In this document: one piece after another, positions 33,125-44,280 of the stretch
How the letters are laid out: each line of letters opens with the position of its first letter
Numbering within the stretch: position 1 is the first letter of the stretch
DNA from: Pyricularia pennisetigena
Lineage: Eukaryota; Ascomycota; Sordariomycetes; Magnaporthales; Pyriculariaceae
DNA: 64,000 bases
NCBI RefSeq assembly: GCF_004337985.1
Contig: NC_043744.1
Coordinates: forward strand, 4,375,417-4,439,416
Direction of reading: 5' to 3'
The notes under the pieces: model-generated
What the model saw: only the letters and a program-made list of their open reading frames with translations
Told to the model about the DNA's origin: nothing
Database searches by the model: none
Translations under genes and position numbers: made by a program

Positions 33125-34084
33125 TTACTGGGGCTGCGTGAAGGGGATCGGGTTGCCCGAGGCCGCAGGAGGAGCCACAAAGGGAGCAACGCTGGCGAGC
33201 GGGTTGGCAGGCGTAAACGGAGCCGGTGATGCGGCGGGAGCGGCCGGGGCAGCGGGAGCTGGGGCAGCAGGTGCCGGTGCCGGCGCAGCAGGGGCGGCGG
33301 GAGCGGGCGCGGCCGGGGCAGGAGCGGCCGGGGAGGCAGAAGGAGCAGCGGGTGCTGGAGCAGCAGGTGCCGGGGCGGCCGGAGCAGCAGAAGGAGCAGC
33401 AGGTGCTGGAGCGGCAGGTGCCGGGGCGGCCGGGGCAGCAGAAGGAGCAGCTGGCGCCGGAGCAGCGGGGGCCGGGGCCGGAGCGGCAGGGGCAGGCGAG
33501 GCGGCCGGGGGCGGGGTGAAAGGCTGGGCGGAGCCGGCACTCAGGCTCTCGATGCCGGAGTCGAAGGCGGTGTTGACCTTGTTGATGCTGTCCCTGGCCT
33601 GGTCGCGCTGCAGGCGGTTGTTGGGGAACTTTGCAAGGATGGCGTCGTTGAGGGCGACGTTGGCGGCCTTTTGCTGGGTCAGCATGTTGACGACGGTGGG
33701 GCTGGCGCCGAACTGGTCGAGGATGAGCTTCTGGGCGACGATGTCGGAGATGAAGGTGGACATCTGGGTGTTCATGTTCACGGCAGAGTCGAGGACCTGG
33801 CGGCTCTCAAAGGCGCGCAGCTCGGTCGACGTCCGGACCGTGTTGGCGGCGTCGTTCATGGCCTGCAGCGCGACGGCGCCGTTCTGGAGCACCACCGTCA
33901 CGGTGCGGCTGTCCTGTCCCGTCAGGGCCTTTACCGACGTGTCCATGTTGGTAAAGGCGCCGCTGATGGGCGTGAAGGCGCCCGTGATGACGTTGGCTTG
34001 CCTTGACGAGAGGACTGGGGTCGCAGTCACTGCACCGCCGGCGGCGAGGATGACCAGGACCGAGGACTTGATTATGGTGTGCAT
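33125..34084 (-). CDS. HsbA-domain cell-wall protein with Ala/Pro-repeat tail
   Basis: 319 residues from the ATG at 34084, chosen because it opens a signal peptide (MHTIIKSSVLVILAAGGAVTATP); the longer frame upstream reads through leader sequence. Residues about 25-180 match the HsbA / cell-wall galactomannoprotein helical domain: FTPISGAFTNMDTSVKAL, DAANTVRTS, then ILDQFGASPTVVNML and AKFPNNRL. The rest (about 185-300) is almost only Ala and Pro with a few Ser, in near-identical 17-residue blocks, ending in a non-repetitive GNPIPFTQPQ. No GPI signal is seen. HsbA proteins adsorb to hydrophobic surfaces and aid hydrolase recruitment in Aspergillus; a surface or wall role is likely. The tail probably spans the wall or is O-glycosylated (inference). 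Confidence 0.85.
   Translation of the reverse strand: MHTIIKSSVLVILAAGGAVTATPVLSSRQANVITGAFTPISGAFTNMDTSVKALTGQDSRTVTVVLQNGAVALQAMNDAANTVRTSTELRAFESRQVLDSAVNMNTQMSTFISDIVAQKLILDQFGASPTVVNMLTQQKAANVALNDAILAKFPNNRLQRDQARDSINKVNTAFDSGIESLSAGSAQPFTPPPAASPAPAAPAPAPAAPAPAAPSAAPAAPAPAAPAPAAPSAAPAAPAPAAPAPAAPSASPAAPAPAAPAPAAPAAPAPAPAAPAPAAPAAPAASPAPFTPANPLASVAPFVAPPAASGNPIPFTQPQ
33230..33520 (-). repeat. 51-bp coding minisatellite in HsbA tail
   Basis: Near-identical 51-bp units (each with GCAGAAGGAGCAGC on the + strand, beginning about 33337, 33388 and 33439) encode 17-residue Ala/Pro/Ser blocks. Flanking sequence on both sides is related but more diverged. Units are multiples of three, so copy-number change keeps the frame. 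Confidence 0.85.
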
Positions 34085-35552
34085 GGTGTGTGTTTTTTTT
34101 CTGGGGGGGTATCTTGAAAAGAAAATTAGAAGTGGAAAAAAAACAAATTCAAAGTTAGTAGGTATATAACAAGTTGCTACCTGAAACAGGAGCGGGAGTT
34201 GCTTGTGGCTGCAAAGAGAGATGTGAAGAGAAGACTTGTGCGTGATGGAGGATAAGGTAAAGCGCATGTCATCGAGAGAGCCGACTTGGCTTTATAGGGC
34301 ATCGAGTGGTTCGCAACGTTATCCTTTTCGCCCCCTCCTCCCAAGACCCTCTTAGCTGCTCCCACCTCGCTGTCGCCTGCATCGTTGGTCCAGGGCAGGA
34401 TGAGTTGTTTCCTTTCCTGCAGACGCACAAGCACAGCCACCATAATTCAGGCCGCCAGTATTTCTCTCTTGCCTTTTGGACATCGCCCCCCATTTCCCAT
34501 TTCAGCCGAAGCATGCGAAAGTTGAGGCCATTCCAAACGGCTGGACAAAGACCTCGCAAAGCATCGCCACTGCAAAAGAACAGATACAAGTCAACCCACA
34601 AGCCAGAGACGCATAGTGGTTTGCCTGAAAGACGACGCCGACATGCTACCTCACATGAGGAGCTGGTCTGATAATTTTTGACTGCGTGAGAAAAAGAAAG
34701 AAAAAAAAGTTCGGATGTGGTCCAGCAAAGGATCATTGGTCATTCGAAAAAAAAGGACATGAAGCCAAAGGACAACGTTGATTGTCGTTGATAGGTCTGC
34801 AGTGGCACTTGAAGGTCTTGTTTTGTCTGAACAAACAAAGGAACCAGTCTAATGCAAGTTGCCGTGCCGTGCCGTCCTGACCTGGAGGCTAGGTCTTCGG
34901 AACCAGAACTGTTTTGGGCCAGGGGACCAAGTTCCAGAGCTAAATGCCAGACTGGAGCAGAAGGGCGCAAGGGCCAGTATGCATGCATGGTTGTGAGTTT
35001 TTTTTTATTTGTTTTTTGTTCAGATTCAATCCAGCCACTAACATGCCCAAATACGTCGGGATGGATATGCAGCCCAGTGTCTGTGCGGTCAACCCCGGAC
35101 AACACAGACGCTACGTGCCTAGGCGAACGGAAGCACGTCTTCAAGGTCCCGTGGCAAGTGCCTAAACCATGTGTTGAGCATGTTGATTGAATCCTTTTGT
35201 GGGGTACAAGATCAAATTCTTTATCCGCTACCGAGCCTTGGCTCATGGAAAAAGGATTCCGCTTTGACATCTAACAATCTATATCAAGAAATGCTAGTAA
35301 AAGGGGTCACTTGGGATCCTCGAAAATCATCGTTGATCCTGGAGACACCTCACTCGGACGGGAAACAGATGGCGGAAAGATCCCCTTCTTCCGGGCTGTT
35401 ATGCAAATGTTCTCTTGGCGTTGGCAAGGATCGGATCTTTGTTGAGTGTCATGTCCCAGGAGGCTGCCGTTTTTTGATTTTGAATGTCTTCGGATGCAAG
35501 GCAACCGTGGGCATCAGTCTGGCCAATGGTTTAGAATAAGATATTAACCATA
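34085..35552. other. Intergenic between HsbA gene and transposon
   Basis: About 1.5 kb. 34085-34300 holds the HsbA leader and promoter with T/A tracts. No gene is supported in the rest; several open frames overlap on both strands without domains. Confidence 0.55.
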
Positions 35553-35594
35553 ACGTTGGGCTCCACATCTCCGACCCCCCTAAAGTCCGGCCCC
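35553..35594 (+). repeat. Left terminal inverted repeat of Pot2-type element
   Basis: Begins ACGTTGGGCTCC and ends GTCCGGCCCC; 42 bp, perfect inverse of 37369-37410. Confidence 0.95.
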
Positions 35595-35651
35595 CTTGAA
35601 AAATGTAACGACGAAATACCCCTTTTATAAACCGATTTAAATGTAAACCTA

Positions 35652-37259
35652 TCAACGCACAATAATACAATCATTGTCAGGCTCTCCCGGTTCGCTAACC
35701 TCTTCTCCATCGTTCAAATCCTCTAAACAGTCCCTATTATTTTCCTGTGCTTCATAAACGTTTTTTTTGCTGACCAAAAGCTCGTTGGGATCCGGAATTA
35801 CCCTTTTCCTTTTGACCGGCCGTACCGCCTCCAATTTTGCTTTTAACAAACTGATTTTTTGCTGAGCTTCAGCCAATAAGATATCCTTGGTTTCGAAGCT
35901 TTTTTGGACTTTTGCAAACAAAAGCCGTGAAGTGGCGTTACTTTTTTCGGACCGGGAAATTTCCTGTAGTTGAAGTCGAATATCTCGGGTCGTTTTAGGG
36001 GTTTTCCAAATAAGTAAAGATTGGTCGTTAATTTTTTGGTTTGGGCTTTCCGGTGTTTTATCCCTTTGGAAGCCGTTATTTCTACCTTTTTCGACGTTGG
36101 CGTTGCTATTTTCTAATAAAAACGGGTTTAAAAGTGGTTTTGCCAAGTTCACCGGCCATAACCCCGTCGTACGCCAACCAGATTGAATGGTTTTTGCTAT
36201 AAATGCTTTTGATCTGGCTTTTCGATAGCAAAGTAGAAAGTTTCGTTTCCCAACAACCGTTGAACAGCAAAACTGGTTTACAAATCCCAGGTGACGTCGA
36301 TAAGCTTCCTTTAACGGCCCAAAAACCGATAAATCCAACGGTTGAAGAACGTGCGACGAATGAGGAGGTAAATATAAAAGCTGAATATTATTTTGGAGGC
36401 AAACAAGCATAAACTCGTCGCTGACGTGTGATCCGTGGCCGTCGAGAACTAATAAACGCTTTTCAGGAGTTAAAGGTTGGGTATTTGGAATAAACACCTT
36501 TTTTAACCATTCGATACCTGTTTCATTATTTGTCCACCCGTTTTCTGTTGCATGAAATTGCCAGGTATCGAAAGGACTTAAATCAGCTGGAAACCATTGT
36601 TGCTGTACGTTTTTCCCCTTAAATATAACGAGGGGAGGTATAACAGCCCCCGTAGCTGATACACATTCGATTATGCTCGTCCAACCCCGCGTTCCAGGCT
36701 CTTTTCGCTGTAATGGCCGGATTTTATTACGCCCTAACACCAGGCCATTAGATCCTTTGCCTTCCATTATACCTGTTTCGTCCATATTCCAACGGTTGGC
36801 CGGTTTTATAGTATCGATAACGGGATTTTTCAAATAGGACCACCAAGATTTAATTACCTCGGTTGTAGCCCCATTAACCCGGGCATTTTCTATTCGCCGG
36901 GGCCTTTGGGTTTTCAAAATTGGATATCGGGCTATAAAACGGCTAACCCAATGTTTCCCAAGGCTTTTTCTTTCTCCGGCGGCCTGAAGAATTCGTTCCG
37001 CAAAATAGCGTAGTTCTTGATGCGTTGGCGGAAGGCCTAACGCGGCCTGCGCAAGTACCCAATCTGCCAAATAGGTCTCCTGCTCCTGTGAAAGCCTTTG
37101 ACAAAATCTTTTCGCTTGTTGAATTGACTGGGCCCCCTTTAAACGATCGTGAAGGGTACTCCGAGGAATACCCCATTTTTGCGAGGTTTTGTGAACTGAT
37201 TTGCCATTTCTTATGTCAGAAATGGCAGCAAGAAGCTGATTTTCAGTGTACTGTTTCAT
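35652..37259 (-). CDS. Pot2-type transposase
   Basis: 535 residues from the ATG at 37259 (the frame stays open nine codons further without an ATG). N-terminal helix-turn-helix: YTENQLLAAISDIRNGKS then WGIPRSTLHDR (pipsqueak type), followed by a second CENP-B/Tc5-like DNA-binding helix set (SQEQETYLADW, then KHWVSRFIARYP). The DDE/DDD core has its acidic residues in NMDETG (about 160), LVLDGHGSH (about 275) and LQPLDLSVFGPLK (about 310). The C-terminal third is Lys/Asn-rich with a coiled segment (LLAEAQQKISLLKAKLEA). It catalyses cut-and-paste transposition at TA sites. No stop, frameshift or intron interrupts it, and it shows no loss of key residues. Confidence 0.93.
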   Translation of the reverse strand: MKQYTENQLLAAISDIRNGKSVHKTSQKWGIPRSTLHDRLKGAQSIQQAKRFCQRLSQEQETYLADWVLAQAALGLPPTHQELRYFAERILQAAGERKSLGKHWVSRFIARYPILKTQRPRRIENARVNGATTEVIKSWWSYLKNPVIDTIKPANRWNMDETGIMEGKGSNGLVLGRNKIRPLQRKEPGTRGWTSIIECVSATGAVIPPLVIFKGKNVQQQWFPADLSPFDTWQFHATENGWTNNETGIEWLKKVFIPNTQPLTPEKRLLVLDGHGSHVSDEFMLVCLQNNIQLLYLPPHSSHVLQPLDLSVFGPLKEAYRRHLGFVNQFCCSTVVGKRNFLLCYRKARSKAFIAKTIQSGWRTTGLWPVNLAKPLLNPFLLENSNANVEKGRNNGFQRDKTPESPNQKINDQSLLIWKTPKTTRDIRLQLQEISRSEKSNATSRLLFAKVQKSFETKDILLAEAQQKISLLKAKLEAVRPVKRKRVIPDPNELLVSKKNVYEAQENNRDCLEDLNDGEEVSEPGEPDNDCIIVR

Positions 37260-37368
37260 TGGAAAGTTTGGAGCAAGAATCTTCAAAATGCAAGTTCTAA
37301 AGTGAAAAATTCGTCTAGATATTTATAAAATAAAACAAAGGGTTGACGTGGCTGAGTAGATATTTTTA

Positions 37369-37410
37369 GGGGCCGGACTTTAGGGGGGTCGGAGATGTGG
37401 AGCCCAACGT
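37369..37410 (-). repeat. Right terminal inverted repeat of Pot2-type element
   Basis: 42 bp, perfect inverse complement of 35553-35594, directly followed by TA. Confidence 0.95.
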
Positions 37411-37412
37411 TA

Positions 37413-39480
37413 ATCCGACATGGCGCACCACCGCAGGCACCACATCCTGAGTTTGAACAAGAGCATGCAGGGGCCTACATGTGCCTGTGACCGTAACTCA
37501 ACAGAACATTGTCATACGCATGAATTGCCCTCTTGAATTTACATTCTTGTCTATAATCCTGAACTGCTATTGTCAAGACTGAGCGAAGGGTGAATCTTGC
37601 CTGAACCGATGTTACCAAGGCTAAGCGAAGGGTGAGTGCTGCCTGTGATGGTCGTCTCTGTTCGACCGGAGGCGACAACTGTGGCTGTAACGGAGTCCTT
37701 AAACGGAGAGGTTCCAAAAATTGGGTGAGCGTCGCAATTACAGGTAGGATAAAGGCGCCGGTCTGATTTCCAATGGGGGATAATGAGCAACGATACCGAC
37801 CGGTAGCAATGGGAGCCAACTCGTTGTTAGGTATATTTGCGAATAAAGCCAAAAGGGAGTCGCGAGGCTTGTAAAGGTTTAATAATGGTAATGGCCCGAA
37901 TTAATTACATAAAGACGGTGGAAAAATCGGCCGAATTTCCAAAATTATAATAACGGGCGAGGGTAAAAATTTAGCACCGTTGTGGTTTATCTCCGTTAAA
38001 CGTCGTGCAAATATGTAATCCTGGTGGTTTTGCAATATGGATGCGAGTCGGTGCTTATATTTATCCATTTGGTAATGGTTTTAATATTCGGACATAATTA
38101 TAGAAAACGGGACAGGGTAAACGGGATTCTATAAGTTCAACCCGGCCTCATTAAAAATCGTTACGCTGCTCGGGCAGCAAGATTAAACTGACGAGGACGA
38201 GATCCTTGAAATGGCGGGAGCTTATTGGCATAACGAACCACGGTCCGTAGGATGGGAGACAAATTAGAAAAGCGTGTTAACGGCGTTGGCACTGGCCGAG
38301 TACAAATATCAACCGAAAGGCGAAGGGCCTAATTCGATTTTAACGTCGATAACGAGGATCGAAAAGTAAATTTAACCGTCGCCTATTACAAAAGAATATT
38401 TAGGCTTGCTTAAACTTTATAAAATATTGAAAACCGTATATGGATAAATATAAAGAAAAGTTAAAGAAAATGGATTAAAAACGCTTTAAAGTTGGCTGCT
38501 GTTTTGCAAATAAGAAATTGTAGACGTGAATAAAGTAATAAATTGGCAATTTGAAATTTTTCGATCAATAACAGGGTCTCCATTATTTGAACGTAAAATT
38601 AACACTGGTTGAATATTCCTAGATGGCCGGCGTACACCCAAAAACCCGCGAGGTTCTGGAACACGAAATATTATAATATAATCGTAAATATAAGTCAAAC
38701 GCAGCCAGGGTATCTAAAACAATAGGAGATCCGACGATATAAAAATTAGAAACCCAAAGAAATATTTTTTCCAAACCATGCACTATATAATATGGAAAAA
38801 TATACAAATGTCAACCCTGAATAATGCGCCTTAATATAAAAATTAGAAGTAAAAATAAAGTCTAATAGGTATTATTACTTAATAATTATATGCATTACTT
38901 TGCATGTAATAAGCCCACTTTTATTTATATATAATCCATAATATATAGCGCCGAAATGGGGTTGTTGGATTATCCGTTAATTTTGTAATTACAAGAGTCG
39001 CGATTCAAAGGTCAGCGAATGGGGTTAGCTACCCTGTACCGGGTTTAACACCCACCCTGCACCTGCGAATCAGCTACCCTGTACCGGGTTGAAAGTTTCA
39101 CCATGTTAATATTTGCGTGCGAACCCGAAAATGGTTTGTTAGCCAATGAGGGTGTTTTTTCAACAACCTATACAAAATAATTTATCGGAAATTAATTGCG
39201 CCACCAAAACCTTTTCTGGCGCGCCGACCCCCACTTCAATGTCGGAGGGTATGTAAGGAAACAGAGCAAAGTTTCCCCAACCAATGAAGCTATTTTTCAA
39301 TACCAAAATTACAATGTATTCCCACTCCCGTTTCAGCATTTTTAGCACTGGTGAACACCACGCCGCATTTAGGATTAATGCCTAAACCCCCTGTTAGCAA
39401 CCACATTGTTAACAATAACCACCTGACATTTTGTCGTTCCTCGGCACCTCCGCGACTCATCCGCAAGTGTACCCGTAGCC
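37413..39480. other. AT-rich gene-free DNA beside the transposon
   Basis: From about 37860 to 39000 the sequence is strongly AT-rich with frequent TAA and TTA and no frame of useful length, as expected of RIP-mutated repeat remnants. 37551-37790 (-) keeps a 79-codon frame with a repeated HPSLSL motif, not a supported gene. At 39027-39045 and 39072-39090 a 19-bp sequence (AGCTACCCTGTACCGGGTT) is repeated exactly, 45 bp apart. Confidence 0.6.
39027..39090 (+). repeat. Pair of identical 19-bp direct repeats
   Basis: Copies at 39027-39045 and 39072-39090. Each is itself a near-palindrome around GTAC. Confidence 0.9.
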
Positions 39481-42400
39481 CTCTGGACCGCTCCCGCCTC
39501 TTGTTCCCTTTGGTGTGAGAAACGGCCGAGTCATGGCGGCACGTCTAGTAAGTGCGGTCACCAGTCTGGCCACCCGAGAGAAAGGCTGCTGTTGGCTGAG
39601 TGTGCAGTCCACCACGTGGCCCCCAACTCAGGTCGCCCAAATACTGCATCGACGGTTACAAGCGCTGCAAAAGCAGCTGGACAGCCTCTGCCCCCGCCCC
39701 CATATCGACCTCGACGTCAAAGCAATCTTTACGTGGTAAAGTCGACGTGTGGGGTTGGCACATTGGGAATGAGTAGATAGAATGACATCCTAGTTGTATA
39801 GTACAGACTAGTGCAGTGTGACCAGTGCCTATTTTTGTGGCCAAAGGCATAGTAAGATGTTGACAACGTTCGCCGAATGGGTGACGAACGGACCGAAATA
39901 ATTATGATAGCCAAGTTGGAAGGTAAATATGTAAACTAGGTCTAGATTAGATCCAGCAAGAAGGAGGAACCGTGATGGCAATTCACCCTCTGGTTTGCCA
40001 TACAAGCAAGTAAAATCAGTCATATTCGACGCTGTAAATTCTTAGCAGAACTTGCTTATTTTTGCTGTTTCTTACCAGGCTATCGGGTGACATTCTTGGA
40101 CAACCTTTCCCGCCAATAACGTGTTTACCATGGCCAGAAGCTTTTCCATCTGGCACTTTGGAGCTTTTGGGAAACATACATTACCACCCGGTTCCATTTA
40201 ACAAAGGTTGTGATTCAGGCATTATCAGCAGCATTAATGTACCCCTGGGAGATGTTCATAGTCTTTATTTCGGCTGGGTTAATCTTGTCGGTTTGTAGGT
40301 TATTTTTTGTCTAAAATAGCGGACTTTTCTGCGCCTTTACAGGACCACTCGAAAGGGCCTCCGACTCTTGCATAGGTGTCAGTTATATGTTCCATGCTTT
40401 CGTTAAAGGCCTGAATGAAACGGCTGTAATAGACACGGTAAAAGAAACACTAGCTTTGTCAAAATCCCGGACACTGTTTTACCGATTTCGAAAGTCCCAA
40501 CTAAGAACGGTGGAGGTTACATGGGCCAAAAAGAGTACAGCTCTCAAATCAGGAGCCTTGTTTCCAGAAAAAATTATCTTGGTTTCCACGGTTCTTTATT
40601 GCTGGGGCCGCCAAACAGAAAAACAAAGCCTTCAGTGAGCACATTTGGGCGGGACAAAGTGGCAATATCCCGACCCTGAGCTTTCCAATTGATCTGCTGG
40701 CGGTGCTATCACTCGCCCCATGTTTGTTGTCTTGACAAGTTGCGGGTCTCGTCTGTCAACGCACCATTTTCGTGAGTAGCTACGCAGAAGTGAGAAATTT
40801 GAACTGTCATGCCTGATCCTACAGGCGGTATTGTAGGTGTTAAATAAGTCCAGCTCTGCACTCGCGTACCTACCAAAGGCCCTTTTGTCCGCAGAATTTA
40901 TTTTGCAACTTATCTCAATCAATCGACAAGATTAGTCTAAGGAGCGCGTCCTTCCACTAATTTCATCACCGCGCTGCACAAGGACCAAACTAGCTCGCTT
41001 CTATGGTTGGCGGAGTGGGTTGAACCGGCGGCAGATGGTGGTGAAACCGGGAAGATGGTGAAGGGGCTCTTACCCACTGGTCGGCATCGGGTTCGGCGCG
41101 TAGCCAGTGCAATACACATACCAGACATATGTGTTTCCGAAACTGCTACGTTAGCTGCTTTAGAAACACAATGTGGCAATGGCGCAACTGCTTGGCCATA
41201 GACGGAGCACTCGCCAGAAATATTGCGGCATTGCCTGTGGGCAGTAGACAAAGTCTTTAAACCCATTGGCCCATAGATGATAGCCAAACCCTGTGTATTT
41301 TTGATAATGAAGGTGTCCCACCAAACAAAAATGCAATGTTTAACAACTAATAATGAGCACCAATTTTGATGTCCCCGGCTTAGAGCTTTAAAAGGGGCAG
41401 CCCCCGGACCGGGCGTTTCTATCTACCATGTCCGCAACAGGCGGAAGACGAGTGCTGGAAGTGGCAGGATTTAGGGGCAAGGCATAAATAGGTATTGATG
41501 TGGAGATCGATCGGTGATAGATGCGTGTTTGGCTGGGAGGGTCGGTCGTCACTTGATTTGCTTTTTAATAAATAGCATCGCATAATTGTGATCTGCACTC
41601 GCATTCCACGTCACCACGTGTTGATATTCCAAAAGCATTACTTATTTTAAACTAGGTCTAGTTGAAATTCTTAATCATATTGGGGCACGCAAAGGTACTA
41701 CGGGGTCCNNNNNNNNGGGGGGGGGGGGGGGGGGGGTATTCGGCCAAAACTGGCGAAATTAAAACACGTGCTGCCTGGTTAATATCGCCGCCTTTTGCTT
41801 TCGCAGCCATGACATGATATGATAGTTTAATATACGATGTTGTTTGACAGTAAACATTTTTGCTTGTACGACCAATTATCTACGGTTCCATCACCAGTTA
41901 GCCAAGAGGCCGGATTTTGATGCAGAGAGCAAGCCACTCGCTACCATTTGCCAATCCAGAATGAGTTGGGGAATCCGGTAGTTTGGCAAGCCCCCACGTT
42001 TAGCCATGCAATCTATCGCTCATATCCGGTGGCATCAGTCAGATTCGCGGGGACGAGCCATTGACGTATTGAAGTGGGAAAAGTTTCATCTCTTCACGCC
42101 GCCCTAGCTTCGTGTCGCCTCTGTAAAAGAAATTTCCTCACGCGTTGTTTTCGTTTGGAAGCTTTATACAATGCTTTGGAGTAGTACTCAAGTTTTCATT
42201 CCAACCCTACCAGTGGCTGGCAAAGTGCGCCATGCCGCCGCCAGGACTTTTCTTTTCCATTTTTTCTCTCGCTGTGTTTTTTCGAGGTAAAAAGTTTTCG
42301 TCTACCATTGTCTTGCTTGGGGAGAAAACAACATGTTTTCCACTGTTGAAATGATGGAGGGAAGGCAGTTTCGTGATTCTATCACCATAGTGACGGGGTA

Positions 42401-42734
42401 CGCTTAGCTTTGTCATGAAGACTGAATTACTTGACAATTATTACGATTCACGCAATGATTTTTTTATCGTGTGGTGGTGCTCTTTCTTTTTGATTTCTTC
42501 TAAAAGGTTTGGGGGACTGGGAAGCTGCTTTTTGATTCGATCCTTGGTTCTTCCAGCCTTTTTGTCCCTTACATGTGTTCTTTTCTTTTCTTTTCTTAAT
42601 TTTCGTCATGAACTATGCTGCCCAGGTATCCCCTCTTGCGTGCATAAAACCCCCTCGAATGGGGCCATCTTGACCGGTCCGCAAGACCTCTAGCTCCTCA
42701 TCTCCAGCGCACCCTCACTCAGTTCCCCAGCATT
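39481..42734. other. Gene-poor stretch of normal composition
   Basis: About 3.2 kb with GC closer to genic DNA. Medium-length frames (40062-40298 +, 40387-40638 +, 40937-41287 -) look weakly protein-like but lack domains, signal peptides or splice support; they may be decayed genes. An assembly gap lies within. Confidence 0.4.
41709..41736. other. Assembly gap followed by 20-nt G run
   Basis: Eight N (41709-41716) immediately followed by 20 G (41717-41736). The true sequence length here is unknown. Confidence 0.98.
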
Positions 42735-44280
42735 ATGTCGGATTCCCTGGTTGGCTCTGATGAGTGGAAGGCCCAGGACAAGGGTCCTGCGGTTCTCGCA
42801 GTCTGCTGGATCGCCATTCTTCTTAGTTCCGTCTTTGTGGTCTCGAGGATATATGTGAATGGCTACATTAGGGGCAAGCTTCGCAGCGACGATTGGTACA
42901 TCATTGCTGGACAGGTACTCTGCCTCCTCTCGTCCCATTTTCCGCCATATGGCTAAGGTTCTTTTTGTTGCTCACACAACCATTTTTTTTTTTCTCCCAG
43001 CTATGCGGCTACGTGGCAGTCATTTTCACAACCATCGCCGTCCAGAACGGTAACGGCCGACACATGGCTTTGCTGACCCAAAAAGAGCTATCCAACGCTA
43101 TATTCTATTCAACCATTAGCTTCGTCCCCGGCTCGCTCTTCTTCGGGATACCCAAGCTTGGCGTGGTAACTCTCCTGACGCGCCTTCTCAACCCGAGCCG
43201 GCACCACGTCAAGTTCCTATGGTTCCTGCCCATATGGTGTATCACCTCCGTCGCTATCGCATTTACTTTAGTCTTAACCCGGTGCTCGCCCACAAGTGCG
43301 CTTTGGGACCCTTCGGTTAAGGGGAACTGCTTTGATGTGAGGCATCTGGTCAACTATGGCATATATTCTGGTAGTAAGTCATTTGCCAGGCAATTTCAAT
43401 TCATGGTTATCATCGTCCATGTATGTGTGTGGGGGGGACTGACGTCTTGTTTTTCTATAGTATGCTGTTCAATTGTGGACTTTTACCTGGCCATATACCC
43501 TGCAGTAGTTCTTTTCAAGCTCCAGTTGTCCTTTAAGAAAAAAGTGGCACTGTCATGTGCTTTGGGAGTCGGGTCAATGTAGGTTGCAATCCGTCAAACC
43601 ATGTGCGCACCTGTGCATACTATAACTTGGTTGCTTAACTAATCAACCCAAAGCTCTGGCATTATTGCTGTTATCAAAACGGCCCGAACTCCGGCCATGA
43701 TGAGCCAAGATTTTACCTGTACGTCTCCTTCCGCGGAGTGTTTTACAACTGAATGTGAACTACTGACACCAAGAGCCTGTGTGCGACTGCAGATGATGTA
43801 CCGGATCTTATTGTCTGGCTCATCATCGAAGGAAGCTCAATCATAATTGCATCCTCCATTCCTGTTTTACAGCCCCTCCTCGAGGTTATTGTGAAGCACA
43901 ACCCCTTCTCCACCAAGGGTTCCAGTTCCGGATTCTCCTTCAGAAAGAGCAAGAAGTCGTCCAAGTATTATGACGGCAGCGGCTCATCGGGTTCCACACA
44001 GCAGCATTGTCAGCACTGTCAACATTGCATTAAAACGAAGGGCTCGCACATGCCGCCGACCAAGGAGCGCCAAGACACCGAGCTCACATTCGATCATGAC
44101 ATCGGCACCAAAGATGATATTATCATGACCCAGGGGAGCTTGCAGTATTCTGCCATGGTTTCGGGGGCGGATATGCCGAATGATCATGTTTGTGGTCGTG
44201 ATAACGACCGTATTGCCGGGTCCAAGGGAGCGATTCTAAGGACGGACTCAGTAAAAGTTTCATATGGCAATGCTGAATGA
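42735..44280 (+). CDS. Fungal rhodopsin-like (Pth11/SAT4-type) seven-helix membrane protein
   Basis: Five exons: 42735-42914, 43001-43373, 43461-43578, 43654-43718 and 43793-44280 (introns 86, 87, 75 and 74 nt); all joins keep frame, giving 407 residues. Seven hydrophobic helices: VLAVCWIAILLSSVFVVSRI (about 19-38), YIIAGQLCGYVAVIFTTIAV across intron 1, a long one with FYSTISFVPGSLFFGIPKLG, FLWFLPIWCITSVAIAF, SIVDFYLAIYPAVVLFKLQ, ALGVGSISGIIAVIKTAR and LIVWLIIEGSSIIIASSIPVL. Family marks are RSDDWY in the first loop, CxxxxxLWDPSVKGNCFD in the extracellular loop and the FYLAIYP helix. The cytosolic tail (about 285-407) is hydrophilic with a HCQHCQHC motif. Such proteins are putative surface receptors in plant-associated fungi. 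Whether it couples to G proteins is unknown. Confidence 0.85.

Larger units (their letters stand above)
35553..37410 (-). mobile_element. Intact Pot2-type DNA transposon (Tc1/mariner, Fot1/pogo group)
   Basis: The element is 1858 bp, bounded by perfect 42-bp terminal inverted repeats and flanked on each side by TA (35551-35552 and 37411-37412), the target duplication of Tc1/mariner elements. It carries a single uninterrupted transposase frame on the minus strand. Size (published Pot2 is about 1.86 kb), repeat length (about 43 bp) and transposase length (535 codons) all agree with Pot2 of Magnaporthe; identity should be checked by alignment. With intact ends and frame it looks potentially autonomous. 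Confidence 0.93.

Noticed and set aside
37551..37790. 79-codon minus frame with a repeated HPSLSL motif
   Set aside because: Short internal duplication beside a transposon; no ATG context, domain or homologue recognised.
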